Assembly: GCA_028869325.1 (NCBI GenBank) | Contig: JAGWST010000333.1 | Coordinates: forward strand, 1 to 6,534 | Direction: 5' to 3' | DNA from: a bacterium | Lineage (GTDB): Bacteria; Vulcanimicrobiota; Vulcanimicrobiia; Vulcanimicrobiales; SCRA01 | Length of the DNA stretch: 6,534 bases | Shown here: positions 1-6,194 of the stretch, one piece after another | Position numbering within the stretch: the first letter of the stretch is position 1 | Layout: each line of letters starts with the position of its first letter | The notes under the pieces: model-generated | Database searches by the model: none | Seen by the model: the letters and a program-made list of their open reading frames with translations, nothing else | Told to the model about the DNA's origin: nothing | Program-made: the position numbers and the translations under genes

Positions 1-2
1 AC

Positions 3-83
3 CGCGTAGCTCTGGCAAGGCGCAACGAGCGACAATACCCTCTGCGGTATGCGAGCGAGGAGCAACGCAGCCAGAGCTACGCG
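3..83. repeat. Quasi-palindromic element 1, 14-bp perfect inverted arms
   Basis: Bases 3-16 (CGCGTAGCTCTGGC) are the exact reverse complement of 70-83. Nested inside and almost exactly co-centred is a 5-bp inverted pair, ATACC at 35-39 and GGTAT at 46-50, with a 6-nt apex. The two flanks between the outer and inner stems are 18 and 19 nt and not obviously complementary; both carry GCAACG (22-27 and 62-67). The element lies downstream of the minus-strand membrane gene, so it could form a structure in that transcript's 3' region, but no U-tract follows, so a classical terminator is not supported. A REP/BIME-like or MITE-like dispersed repeat is the likeliest reading, and this is inference. The element may continue left of the window. 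Confidence 0.6.
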
Positions 84-110
84 CTGCTGCGACCCGAAGG
101 GCTGGGGCCC

Positions 111-190
111 TTTTGACCGGCTTCTTTGTCCTTCGTCGGTTGCAGAGCTATGGCTATGCGCCCTCCTCAGATCCTCGAAGGCGGTCAAAA
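111..190. repeat. Quasi-palindromic element 2, 14-bp imperfect inverted arms
   Basis: Bases 111-124 (TTTTGACCGGCTTC) pair with 177-190 (GAAGGCGGTCAAAA) at 13 of 14 positions, the outer nine being perfect. The midpoint is 150.5. An imperfect palindrome at 142-159 (GCAGAGCTATGGCTATGC) has the same midpoint, with seven Watson-Crick pairs and one G-T out of nine. The element starts 27 bp after element 1. Its centre contains the octamer CAGAGCTA that also sits in the arms of element 1. Bases 191-230, between this element and the stop codon of the membrane gene, show nothing recognisable. Function is unknown. Confidence 0.55.
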
Positions 191-230
191 TCATCCCCAG
201 CGACTGTCACGCTATTTGCGGTTCGGGACA

Positions 231-998
231 CTAGGGCGTCTTCTGACGGATGACCAGCAGCGCGAGCCCCTGCACGGCACCTGCGGCGAGTATCGCCGCG
301 GCGAACGTCGCCAGCGGGCCCCAAACCACCAGCCGCGTCGCGACCACCAAGAAGAAGGCGGCGAAGGCGTAGTTGCCGGCGACAAAGCCCCGCAGCAGCC
401 GCACCGCCGAGGCCGCGCCCTCGAGCCGGTGCGTGAAGAGCGTGAGGATGGTCCCCGCCACCGGGAAGGGCGTGATCAGGCCCGCCAAGTGCGGACCCAA
501 GAGCCCAGCGAGCGCGGTGAGGAAGACCACGATCGCCGCGGCGCAGAGCATGCGCAACGGCGTCTCCCACCACGGCGTTGCCGGCGGCGGTGCGACGCGC
601 TCGCCCTGGGGCAGTACGAGCAACGCGAGAGAGAGCGCCGCAAGCGAGGCGAGGAACGATCCCGCCACGGAGAACCCGATGTGGTCGAGCGCGATCGTCG
701 ACACCGCGAAGGCCAGCCAGCTGCCAGCCCAACACAGCGGCAAGGCCGCGCGGCGCGCGAGCAGCGCATAGGCAACCGAGAATGCCGCTGTCGAGATGAG
801 GCCGAGCACGATGCCGTGCGCGGCACGCGCCGCGAAGGCGTCGCCGTACTGCAGCGTCAGCAGCAGGATCACCGGGCCCGACGTGAGCGGCAGGCCGATC
901 AGCCACCCTCCGACGGCTGAGCCCCAGCGGCGGCCAGCCAAGCTCGCGGCGCCGATGAGGAGCGTCGGAAGACCGACTTTGATCGCGATCAGTTCCAC
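231..998 (-). CDS. Multi-pass membrane protein with internal duplication
   Basis: This encodes a 255-residue, very hydrophobic protein with about eight predicted membrane segments. The two halves resemble each other: residues 33-80 and 174-219 both run L-I, a proline-containing turn and glycine into a hydrophobic helix. Then G62, V64, G66, A71, A72 and F73 match G204, V206, G208, A213, A214 and F215. The second copy (AGLITPFPVAGTI) resembles the small inner-membrane family GlpM/DUF3147 by eye; this is a memory-based comparison and function is not established for such proteins. The GTG at 998 is chosen because everything upstream in frame is polar and unlike a membrane protein. No close ribosome site is seen; an AGGAG lies 16 nt away. 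A longer form beginning at 1058 is possible. The gene is divergent from the chemoreceptor and stands alone in this window. Confidence 0.75.
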   Translation of the reverse strand: MELIAIKVGLPTLLIGAASLAGRRWGSAVGGWLIGLPLTSGPVILLLTLQYGDAFAARAAHGIVLGLISTAAFSVAYALLARRAALPLCWAGSWLAFAVSTIALDHIGFSVAGSFLASLAALSLALLVLPQGERVAPPPATPWWETPLRMLCAAAIVVFLTALAGLLGPHLAGLITPFPVAGTILTLFTHRLEGAASAVRLLRGFVAGNYAFAAFFLVVATRLVVWGPLATFAAAILAAGAVQGLALLVIRQKTP

Positions 999-1146
999 GG
1001 CATCATCCGACGGGCTCCTAACGTCACCAGAGTGACCGGCGCAACGGCTTCCCCACATCCGCTCTGTCGGGCGGACCCGTCAACCATACACCCTGAACTC
1101 CCTCCGGCCAACCATCATGAATATGCACGACGAGCCGCGAGCCGTC

Positions 1147-1192
1147 CCCGGCCGCAAGCCGGGCTCGAGGCCGGCCCTGCGACAAGGGCCGG
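1147..1192 (+). promoter_or_regulatory. Two tandem GC-rich hairpins in the chemoreceptor leader
   Basis: The first stem is CCCGGC (1147-1152) with GCCGGG (1158-1163), loop CGCAA. The second is CCGGCCCT (1171-1178) with AGGGCCGG (1185-1192), loop GCGACA, both perfect. The palindrome GGCCGGCC occurs at 1169-1176 and again at 1193-1200, giving an alternative pairing. They lie 114 nt before the chemoreceptor ATG. No T-run follows, so intrinsic termination is unlikely. A regulatory role is only a possibility, because GC-rich DNA makes such stems easily. Confidence 0.35.
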
Positions 1193-1296
1193 GGCCGGCC
1201 CAGCGCGGGCGGCAGCCATCTTCTAAGGAAAAAGAGGCCAGCGGCCGACCACAGACTGTGCGGGACCCCCATTGTCCGGAGCTCGGGTTCTATCTG

Positions 1297-1303
1297 GGAG
1301 GTG
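1297..1303 (+). promoter_or_regulatory. Ribosome binding site of the chemoreceptor
   Basis: GGAGGTG ends two bases before the ATG at 1306 and its GGAGG core lies four bases away. It is complementary to the usual 3' end of 16S rRNA. This supports the ATG at 1306 over the in-frame ATG at 1117. Confidence 0.75.
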
Positions 1304-1305
1304 CC

Positions 1306-3783
1306 ATGGTGTTCCGCTCGTCTTTGCGCGTCAAACTCTCGACCTGGGCAGCGCTCTTGGCCCTTGTGCCCTTGATCGCCATGGCTGCCCTTGCCATCGT
1401 CCAAATCCGCAACACGCAAGTGACCTCCGCGGAGCAGGCGATCTATCAGCACGCCCAAGGTACTGCCGCCGAGCTGCAGCAGATCATCAACGACCGCAAG
1501 CGCGGTACCAGCTCCATCGCCGCCCTGCCGGGCGTCCTGGATGCGGTCTCGAAACACCAGACCTTGGCCGCGGCTCGCGCCAAGGCGATCTCCGCCATCG
1601 TCCCCTTCGCGCAGAACGTCTACCTCGTCGACGCCAAGAGCCATCTCGTGCAGTCGCTCTCCCGAGGGACGGGAAAGATCGCCTTCGACGCCATCCCCGC
1701 CGTGAAGGTCGCGTTGAGCGGCGGAACCTCCGTCTCCACCATGTATCGCGACGGCGACGCCACCTTCATGTTCTACGCCGCCGGCATCACGACGCCCAAC
1801 GGCACGATCGGCGCGGTCGTCGTCGAGGCGACGCCCGACGAGCTCTATCGCGTGGTCGACGATGATACGTCGGTCCCCGGCAGCTACGGCATGCTGGTCG
1901 ACGGCGTGGGCGTCGAGGTCTACATCTCGCAGCATCCCGAGCTGGCGATGCGCTCCGTGGGGCCGCTCAGCAGCTACCAGCAGAACGCGCTCTTGGCCAG
2001 CAGGCGTTTCGGCAGCGGCGTGACCACGGTGGAGTCGTTGGGCCTGCCCGTGCTTGCCGCCGCAATCAGCGACACGGCCCGGCATCATGCGATCTCGCTC
2101 AGCCCGTTGAACAAGGAGCAGAACTACTCGGGCTTCACCCGCATGCTGGACGCCGGCTACTCGTATGCGTACTTCTGGCCGAAGTCCTCGTTCTACGCCC
2201 CGGTGCTGCTCACGGAGCGCATCAGCGTGGCGATCGTGGTGCTGGTGGCCGTGATCGTCTTCCTCGTCGCCTTCTTCGTTCTGCCGCGCTTCACGCTCGG
2301 CACGGTGGTCCAGGTCTCCGGCGCGATGCGCGAGATTGCCGAGACGCACGATCTCGGCCGCCGCTTGAAGGTCACCTCGCGCGACGAGCTCGGCACCCTA
2401 GCGGAGTCGTTCAACGCTCTGCTCTCCAGCGTCAGCGGCGCCCTCGATCACGTGCGCACGACCAGCGAGGCCGTCGCGGACGCGGCCTCCGAGGTCGAGG
2501 AGCACAGCGGCACGATCCACCGCACGCTGGCCGAACAGGCCGCCGCCTCGGAGGAGACCTCGGCCTCGGTGGTAGAGATCGGCGCCAGCTCGCAACAGAT
2601 AGCCGGCAACGCACGCCGCCTGCGCGAGGCCGTTGACACGAGCTCCAGCTCGCTCGAGGAGATCGTTACCTCGATCGGTTCCGTTGCGCGGAACAACGAA
2701 GCCCTGGCCACCACGGCGGAGGAGTCGGTGCGCACCGTCGAGGCCGTGAGCGGCGCCCTGAGCAACGTCGCCGAGCAGATTCAGCTGGCTTACCAGCGCT
2801 CGAACGACGCAAATTCGCGCGTGCGCGCTTCTAGCAAGATCGTCGACGAGCTGATCGCGCGCTCGCTGCAGATCGGCAACGATTTGGGTAACGTGCACGC
2901 GGCGATGGAGTCCCTGCAATCCTCCAGCTCGCAGATCGACGTCATGCTGCAAACGATCGACGAGATCGCCGATCAGACCAATCTGCTCGCGCTCAACGCC
3001 GCGATCGAGGCGGCCCGGGCCGGCGACCACGGGCGCGGCTTCGCCGTCGTAGCCGAGGAGATTCGCAAGCTCGCGGAGCGCTCCGCCCAGTCCGTGCGCG
3101 AAGTCTCGCATCGCACGCAGGAGATCCAACAACGGACGGCTGAGGTGAGCCGGGCCGTCGCTAGCTCCACCTCCGGTGCGCAACGCGCGCAGAGCGCGGC
3201 GAACGACGCCAACCACGCGCTCTCGGAGATTCTGACGCTGGTCGACGACGTAACGCAGATCGCACGCGAAGTCGCGGAGGCAGCCAAAGGACAAGATGGC
3301 GCCAGCGAGCAGATGATCGCCGCCGTGCGCGATATCGAAGGACGCGCCGCCGACGTGGCGCGCGCCACCGCCGAGCAGACCGCCAACGCCCAGCGGATCT
3401 CCAGCCAGATCGAGGCCATTCGCGGCTTCACCGTCGAGGTCGAGCAAGCCACGGGCCAGGAGGCACGCGCGCTAGATGGGGTCGTGCGGGCCATGGAACA
3501 GGTCTCGCTGCGCGCGGCCAGCTCCGCGCACGCGATCGAGCGGCTGGAGAGCGTAGCTACACGCTTGGCCGAGGAGTCGCACTCGCTGCGCGGCATGCTG
3601 GTGACCTTCGGCGGCGCCGAGTCGCCAGGGGAGCTCGCCTTGGCAGCGGAGTCCGCGCCGCCGGAGCCGGATCTCGTGCTGCTGGCGCCGGAGCTGCCCG
3701 CCGCGGCGATCGCGGGCGGCGTTGCCCATGACGAAACGGATGCACCCGCCGGCGGCGTCCGCGTCGAGAGCGCGACGCACTAG
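1306..3783 (+). CDS. Methyl-accepting chemotaxis protein with double-Cache-like sensor
   Basis: This is an 825-residue transmembrane chemoreceptor, expected to control a CheA kinase through CheW. Membrane helix 1 spans about residues 12-34. The extracytoplasmic sensor spans about 35-305 and looks like two Cache modules: the first includes [10 protein letters not shown] (106-115) and [19 protein letters not shown] (156-174), and the second begins near SYGMLVDG (193-200). Membrane helix 2 is 306-327 and HAMP about 328-380, with DELG at 360-363. The conserved signalling hairpin lies at 551-593, with [15 protein letters not shown] around the tip at E568. Both coiled-coil arms are about 190 residues. 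The C-terminal tail (about 767-825) is Ala/Pro/Glu-rich and lacks an NWETF-type CheR-binding pentapeptide. The start is set by a strong ribosome site. No che genes are adjacent, so this is an orphan receptor of unknown ligand. Its stop overlaps that of the convergent gene. Confidence 0.95.
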   Translation: MVFRSSLRVKLSTWAALLALVPLIAMAALAIVQIRNTQVTSAEQAIYQHAQGTAAELQQIINDRKRGTSSIAALPGVLDAVSKHQTLAAARAKAISAIVPFAQNVYLVDAKSHLVQSLSRGTGKIAFDAIPAVKVALSGGTSVSTMYRDGDATFMFYAAGITTPNGTIGAVVVEATPDELYRVVDDDTSVPGSYGMLVDGVGVEVYISQHPELAMRSVGPLSSYQQNALLASRRFGSGVTTVESLGLPVLAAAISDTARHHAISLSPLNKEQNYSGFTRMLDAGYSYAYFWPKSSFYAPVLLTERISVAIVVLVAVIVFLVAFFVLPRFTLGTVVQVSGAMREIAETHDLGRRLKVTSRDELGTLAESFNALLSSVSGALDHVRTTSEAVADAASEVEEHSGTIHRTLAEQAAASEETSASVVEIGASSQQIAGNARRLREAVDTSSSSLEEIVTSIGSVARNNEALATTAEESVRTVEAVSGALSNVAEQIQLAYQRSNDANSRVRASSKIVDELIARSLQIGNDLGNVHAAMESLQSSSSQIDVMLQTIDEIADQTNLLALNAAIEAARAGDHGRGFAVVAEEIRKLAERSAQSVREVSHRTQEIQQRTAEVSRAVASSTSGAQRAQSAANDANHALSEILTLVDDVTQIAREVAEAAKGQDGASEQMIAAVRDIEGRAADVARATAEQTANAQRISSQIEAIRGFTVEVEQATGQEARALDGVVRAMEQVSLRAASSAHAIERLESVATRLAEESHSLRGMLVTFGGAESPGELALAAESAPPEPDLVLLAPELPAAAIAGGVAHDETDAPAGGVRVESATH

Positions 3784-4319
3784 GCCGGCCAGCTGGGCGT
3801 CGCGGGAATCGGCGTCCGGCGCGGCTGCGGGACCGGCGTCTCCGGCTGCTGCTCCGTGGGCCTAGCCGACGGGCGCGAGGCCGGAGCCGGCGGCGGCGTC
3901 GCCGGCGGGAACGGCGTCGGCACGATGAACGGCGCCGGGGGCGGCGTCCAGCGCACCAGGGGCGGCGCCACGGTCGTGATCGCCAGTGTGTGCGTCGCTC
4001 CCTCGTAACTCACGCGGGCTCCAAGCGCGCGCGCGCAGACGGCGACCGGCACGTAGAGCGTCTGCCCCACGCGCAGCGGCGGCTGAACGAGGGCACCCGG
4101 CTCGCCGTTGATCCAGGCGTCGCGCCTATCCACGAAGAGCACGATCTGGCGGTCCCCGCGCTGCACGGTGATCGAGCGATCCTCGACGCGGTACCAGGCG
4201 CGTTGCGCGAAGTAGCGCAGATCGCCCAGCGGCACCAGGATCACGCCGCCCACCAGCTGCGGCGCCGGGACGCTCGCCACGATCCTTCCGTCGACCACAA
4301 TCTGCACCATCGGAAGCAT
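3780..4319 (-). CDS. Copper amine oxidase N-domain (stalk) protein with Pro-rich tail
   Basis: This encodes 179 residues. Residues 5-117 resemble the copper-amine-oxidase N-terminal-like (stalk) domain, PF07833 type: VVDGR at 8-12, [10 protein letters not shown] at 29-38 and [18 protein letters not shown] at 90-107 follow the family pattern of VPLR.LAE.LGA.V.W. In this family the domain is usually an extracytoplasmic binding or wall-anchoring module, not an enzyme. Residues 119-179 form a Pro/Thr/Arg-rich, probably unstructured tail. The ATG at 4319 is chosen because AGAGGG lies six bases upstream. A frame open to 4424 would add 35 residues, still without a hydrophobic segment. No signal peptide is visible with either start, which is odd for this domain. 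The gene converges on the chemoreceptor with overlapping stops and diverges from the membrane gene at 4375. The domain call is fairly sure; the role is unknown. Confidence 0.8.
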   Translation of the reverse strand: MLPMVQIVVDGRIVASVPAPQLVGGVILVPLGDLRYFAQRAWYRVEDRSITVQRGDRQIVLFVDRRDAWINGEPGALVQPPLRVGQTLYVPVAVCARALGARVSYEGATHTLAITTVAPPLVRWTPPPAPFIVPTPFPPATPPPAPASRPSARPTEQQPETPVPQPRRTPIPATPSWPA

Positions 4320-4325
4320 GCCGCG

Positions 4326-4331
4326 CCCTCT
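4326..4331 (-). promoter_or_regulatory. Ribosome binding site of the stalk-domain gene
   Basis: Read on the minus strand this is AGAGGG, ending six bases before the ATG at 4319. It decides the start of the stalk-domain gene in favour of 4319 over the upstream alternative at 4424. Confidence 0.5.
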
Positions 4332-4374
4332 TCGGCTGCGGGTAGCTGCCTCCATGCGCGCGAAGAGTGCCTGC

Positions 4375-4809
4375 ATGCAGCGAACCGCATCCGGCGCGCT
4401 TGCAGGAGTGCTGGCCGGCGCCATCTTGGCGGTGGTCGCCGTGAGTTATACCATGCTCTCGGGACAGGGCTTCTGGGCGCCTGCCATCTGGCTGGCCGGC
4501 GTCGTCCAGGAGCAGGGCAACGGCGACATGCTCGCGATTCTCATCGCCCTCTGCCTGCACCTGACCATCTCAGCGGGCTTCGGCGTGATCTTTGTCCACC
4601 TTCACGCCCTCCTCGCCCCCGCCTCGCCGGGCCTTCTGGCCGGATTGCTCTTTGGAATCCTCGTCTATGCACTGGATCGCTTCGTGCTGGAGCCGCTGCT
4701 TGCAGCGCCCTCGCTCCTGCCGGTCACCGTCGGCTTGTTTGCGCACCTGCTCTACGGGGGTATGCTTGGAGCGCTGACGAGTTCCAGCCAGGCGCAGTCG
4801 AGCGGGTAA
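4375..4809 (+). CDS. Small four-helix membrane protein, unknown function
   Basis: This encodes 144 residues with four likely membrane helices at about 7-25, 53-78, 86-105 and 117-135. H62 lies in helix 2 and H124 in AHLLYGGMLGAL (123-134) near the C-terminus. The pattern of small glycine-rich helices with AH..YG resembles short uncharacterised membrane families of the DUF1440/DUF6789 kind, but I do not recognise it specifically. Three in-frame ATGs are possible: 4318, 4354 and 4375. I chose 4375 because GAAGAG sits seven bases upstream and the first helix follows at once. The ATG at 4318 would overlap the start codon of the divergent stalk gene and add an Arg-rich, non-hydrophobic extension. 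It is the first gene of the likely four-gene cluster and ends 29 bp before the KGG-repeat gene. Confidence 0.75.
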   Translation: MQRTASGALAGVLAGAILAVVAVSYTMLSGQGFWAPAIWLAGVVQEQGNGDMLAILIALCLHLTISAGFGVIFVHLHALLAPASPGLLAGLLFGILVYALDRFVLEPLLAAPSLLPVTVGLFAHLLYGGMLGALTSSSQAQSSG

Positions 4810-4829
4810 CCCCCGGGGCGATCCCGATA

Positions 4830-4834
4830 GGGGG
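4830..4834 (+). promoter_or_regulatory. G-rich ribosome binding site of the KGG-repeat gene
   Basis: GGGGG lies four bases before the ATG at 4839. It is complementary to CCCCC at 4810-4814, directly after the stop codon of the preceding gene, so a weak hairpin could cover it. Confidence 0.4.
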
Positions 4835-4838
4835 CGTG

Positions 4839-5303
4839 ATGCCAGAGAAGGATGGCGGCGATCGCCGCACAGAGACCGATTATCGTTCTATTGGCCGCAA
4901 GGGCGGCGAGAAGGTACGCGATCAGAAACTGGTCGACTACGCCGCGATCGGCCGTAAAGGCGGACAGAAGGTTCGTGACAGCGGCCTGGTCGACTATCGA
5001 TCAATCGGCAAGAAGGGCGGCGAGAAGGTTCGCGACAACAAGCTGGTCGACTACCAGGGCATCGGCAAGCGCGGCGGCGACAAAGTGCGCGACGAGGGCC
5101 TGGTCGACTACCAGCAGATCGGCAAGAAGGGCGGCGAGAAAGTTCGCGACGAGGGGCTGGTCGATTATCAGGAGATCGGACGCCGCGGGGGCAAAAAGGT
5201 GCGTGATCTGGGGTTGGTCGATTACCAGGAGATCGGCCACAAAGGCGGCCGCGCCGCGCGCCGCAGCGGTAAAGAGGAGGACTCCAACGAGTCGGAGCGG
5301 TAG
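4839..5303 (+). CDS. GsiB/LEA-like KGG-repeat stress protein, seven 19-residue repeats
   Basis: This encodes 154 residues, strongly hydrophilic, with no membrane segment or signal peptide. After an 11-residue head come seven tandem 19-residue repeats (residues 12-144) with consensus LVDYQEIGKKGGEKVRDEG, then a charged 10-residue tail. Every unit keeps DY, IG and KGG or RGG. The core YQEIG.KGG is the motif of Bacillus subtilis GsiB, a general-stress protein with 20-residue repeats, and is related to the GRKGG segment of plant group 1 LEA (Em) proteins. In those families the proteins are unfolded hydrophilins linked to desiccation, heat or osmotic stress. A protective cytoplasmic role here is inferred from that likeness. 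The ATG follows a G-rich ribosome site; an overlapping GTG one codon earlier is an alternative. The gene lies 29 bp after a membrane gene and 11 bp before a YihY-family gene. Confidence 0.88.
   Translation: MPEKDGGDRRTETDYRSIGRKGGEKVRDQKLVDYAAIGRKGGQKVRDSGLVDYRSIGKKGGEKVRDNKLVDYQGIGKRGGDKVRDEGLVDYQQIGKKGGEKVRDEGLVDYQEIGRRGGKKVRDLGLVDYQEIGHKGGRAARRSGKEEDSNESER
4872..5270 (+). repeat. Seven tandem 57-bp coding repeats
   Basis: Units start at 4872, 4929, 4986, 5043, 5100, 5157 and 5214, each 57 bp and in frame. Units 2-7 open with CTGGTCGAYTAY or a close variant. The copies differ mostly at silent positions and at the two residues after DY, which points to selection on the protein and not very recent amplification. 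Units 4 to 6 are the most alike. Confidence 0.9.
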
Positions 5304-5314
5304 CGCTGGCACCC

Positions 5315-6175
5315 GTGCGACTCTTGCGGGTGCTTCGACTGGCCGGGCGTGCGTACGCCCAGAACGGTAGCGGCGTCCTCGCCCAGGGCATCGCCTACAA
5401 CGCGCTGTTCGCGATCTTTCCTCTGGCGTTGGTGCTCGCGGCGATCCTCGGCTACCTCAGCGGAACCGATGCCGGCTCGCAGCTGACCCTCTCCGTGCTC
5501 GGCCCCGTCGCACCCGTCGCGCGGCGCATCCTGGAGCGTGAATTGGCGCACGTGGTCCAATACCGCGGCATCTCCGGATTCTTGGGCCTGGTGATCCTGA
5601 TCTGGTCGGGCAAGAATGTCTTCCTGACCATCACCTATGCTCTCGACCGCGCGCTTGGGGCGCCCAAGGACGGACCGATCGTGCGCAACACGCTGGCGGC
5701 CACGCTGATGATCCCGCTGCTGGGCGCGTTGCTGCTGGCTTCGTCGATTCTGCCGATCGCACTCACCTCACTGGCGCGTGTGGGCGGGCTCGCCGATTTG
5801 GCGCTGGTGGATCAGCTGGCCGCCTATCTCTCCTCGATCCTGATGTTCTTCTGCATGTCGGCCGCGCTCTATCGCTGGCTGCCGAATGCCGCGCTCAGCT
5901 TTCGCATGATCCTTCCCGGTGCGATCTTCTGCGGCATCGCCTGGGCGCTGCTGCAGATCGGCTACGGCATCTACAGCGCGCATGCCGACTACACGCGCGT
6001 CTACGGCGCCATCGCGGGCATCATGGTGCTGCTGCTCTGGTTCTATCTGCTTGCAGCGATCCTGCTCTTCGGAGCGCACGTCTTCATCGCATGGGCGAAT
6101 GACGGACATCCCCGCTCCCCCGCTCTCGAGCGCGGCTCTGCCGCGTCGAACGCTACGACGGTGTCGAACTCATGA
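5315..6175 (+). CDS. YihY/BrkB-family (UPF0761) inner membrane protein
   Basis: This encodes 286 residues with about six membrane helices. Family hallmarks are QGIAYNALFAIFPL (24-37) in the first helix, a SGKNVF stretch at 98-103, LPNAALSFRMILPGA from 189, and YTRVYGAIAGIMVLLLWFYL from 226, followed by FGAHVFIAW. The family was once misnamed ribonuclease BN; its molecular role is unsettled, with envelope and virulence-related suggestions. Length is typical. The start is the GTG at 5315, 11 bp after the KGG-repeat stop. No good ribosome site is seen (GGAG is 17 nt away), so translational coupling to the upstream gene is plausible; GTG at 5330 or TTG at 5324 would be alternatives. The last 25 residues are polar, Ser/Ala-rich and cytoplasmic-looking. 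Confidence 0.92.
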   Translation: MRLLRVLRLAGRAYAQNGSGVLAQGIAYNALFAIFPLALVLAAILGYLSGTDAGSQLTLSVLGPVAPVARRILERELAHVVQYRGISGFLGLVILIWSGKNVFLTITYALDRALGAPKDGPIVRNTLAATLMIPLLGALLLASSILPIALTSLARVGGLADLALVDQLAAYLSSILMFFCMSAALYRWLPNAALSFRMILPGAIFCGIAWALLQIGYGIYSAHADYTRVYGAIAGIMVLLLWFYLLAAILLFGAHVFIAWANDGHPRSPALERGSAASNATTVSNS

Positions 6176-6181
6176 AAGGAG
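6175..6181 (+). promoter_or_regulatory. Probable ribosome binding site of the hydrolase gene
   Basis: AAAGGAG overlaps the end of the YihY-family stop codon. Its last base is 13 nt before the ATG at 6195, longer than usual. GAGA at 6187-6190 is nearer but weaker. Confidence 0.4.
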
Positions 6182-6194
6182 TGCCCGAGAACCC

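Larger units (their letters stand above)
999..1305. other. Divergent intergenic region, 307 bp
   Basis: This region lies between the starts of the minus-strand membrane gene and the chemoreceptor, so both promoters should be here. I could not identify convincing -35/-10 boxes. The open frame that continues the chemoreceptor upstream to 1117 would encode a charged, proline/arginine-rich stretch and is judged non-coding. The notable content is two adjacent GC-rich hairpins at 1147-1192, followed by an A-rich patch around 1225-1235. Confidence 0.6.

Noticed and set aside
49..234. 61-residue plus-strand frame over the palindromes
   Set aside because: It is composed almost entirely of the palindromic repeats and Cys/Arg/Trp-rich codons, with no ribosome site. 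It is the kind of frame that repeats give by chance.
126..920. 264-residue plus-strand frame
   Set aside because: It translates to an Arg/Glu/Gln-rich low-complexity string, antisense to the membrane protein, whose hydrophobic pattern is the real coding signal.
1171..1192. Hairpin as an intrinsic terminator
   Set aside because: No T-run follows on either strand, and it lies between divergent gene starts where no terminator is expected.
1117..1305. 63-residue upstream extension of the chemoreceptor
   Set aside because: It is Pro/Arg/Gly-rich and lies over hairpins. It would put a polar stretch before membrane helix 1, and a strong ribosome site marks 1306.
1024..2349. 441-residue minus-strand frame antisense to the chemoreceptor
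   Set aside because: Composition is Arg/Asp/His/Gly-rich without domains. The opposite strand encodes an unmistakable chemoreceptor.
2398..3447. 349-residue minus-strand frame antisense to the signalling domain
   Set aside because: It is a shadow of the GC-rich coiled-coil coding sequence. No recognisable domain or ribosome site.
3990..4838. Long upstream extension of the KGG-repeat frame
   Set aside because: It overlaps the stalk gene and the four-helix membrane gene in other frames and is Arg/His-rich. The repeats and ribosome site support 4839.
5001..5312. Repetitive 103-residue minus-strand frame
   Set aside because: Its repeats simply mirror the 57-bp tandem repeats of the KGG gene on the other strand.
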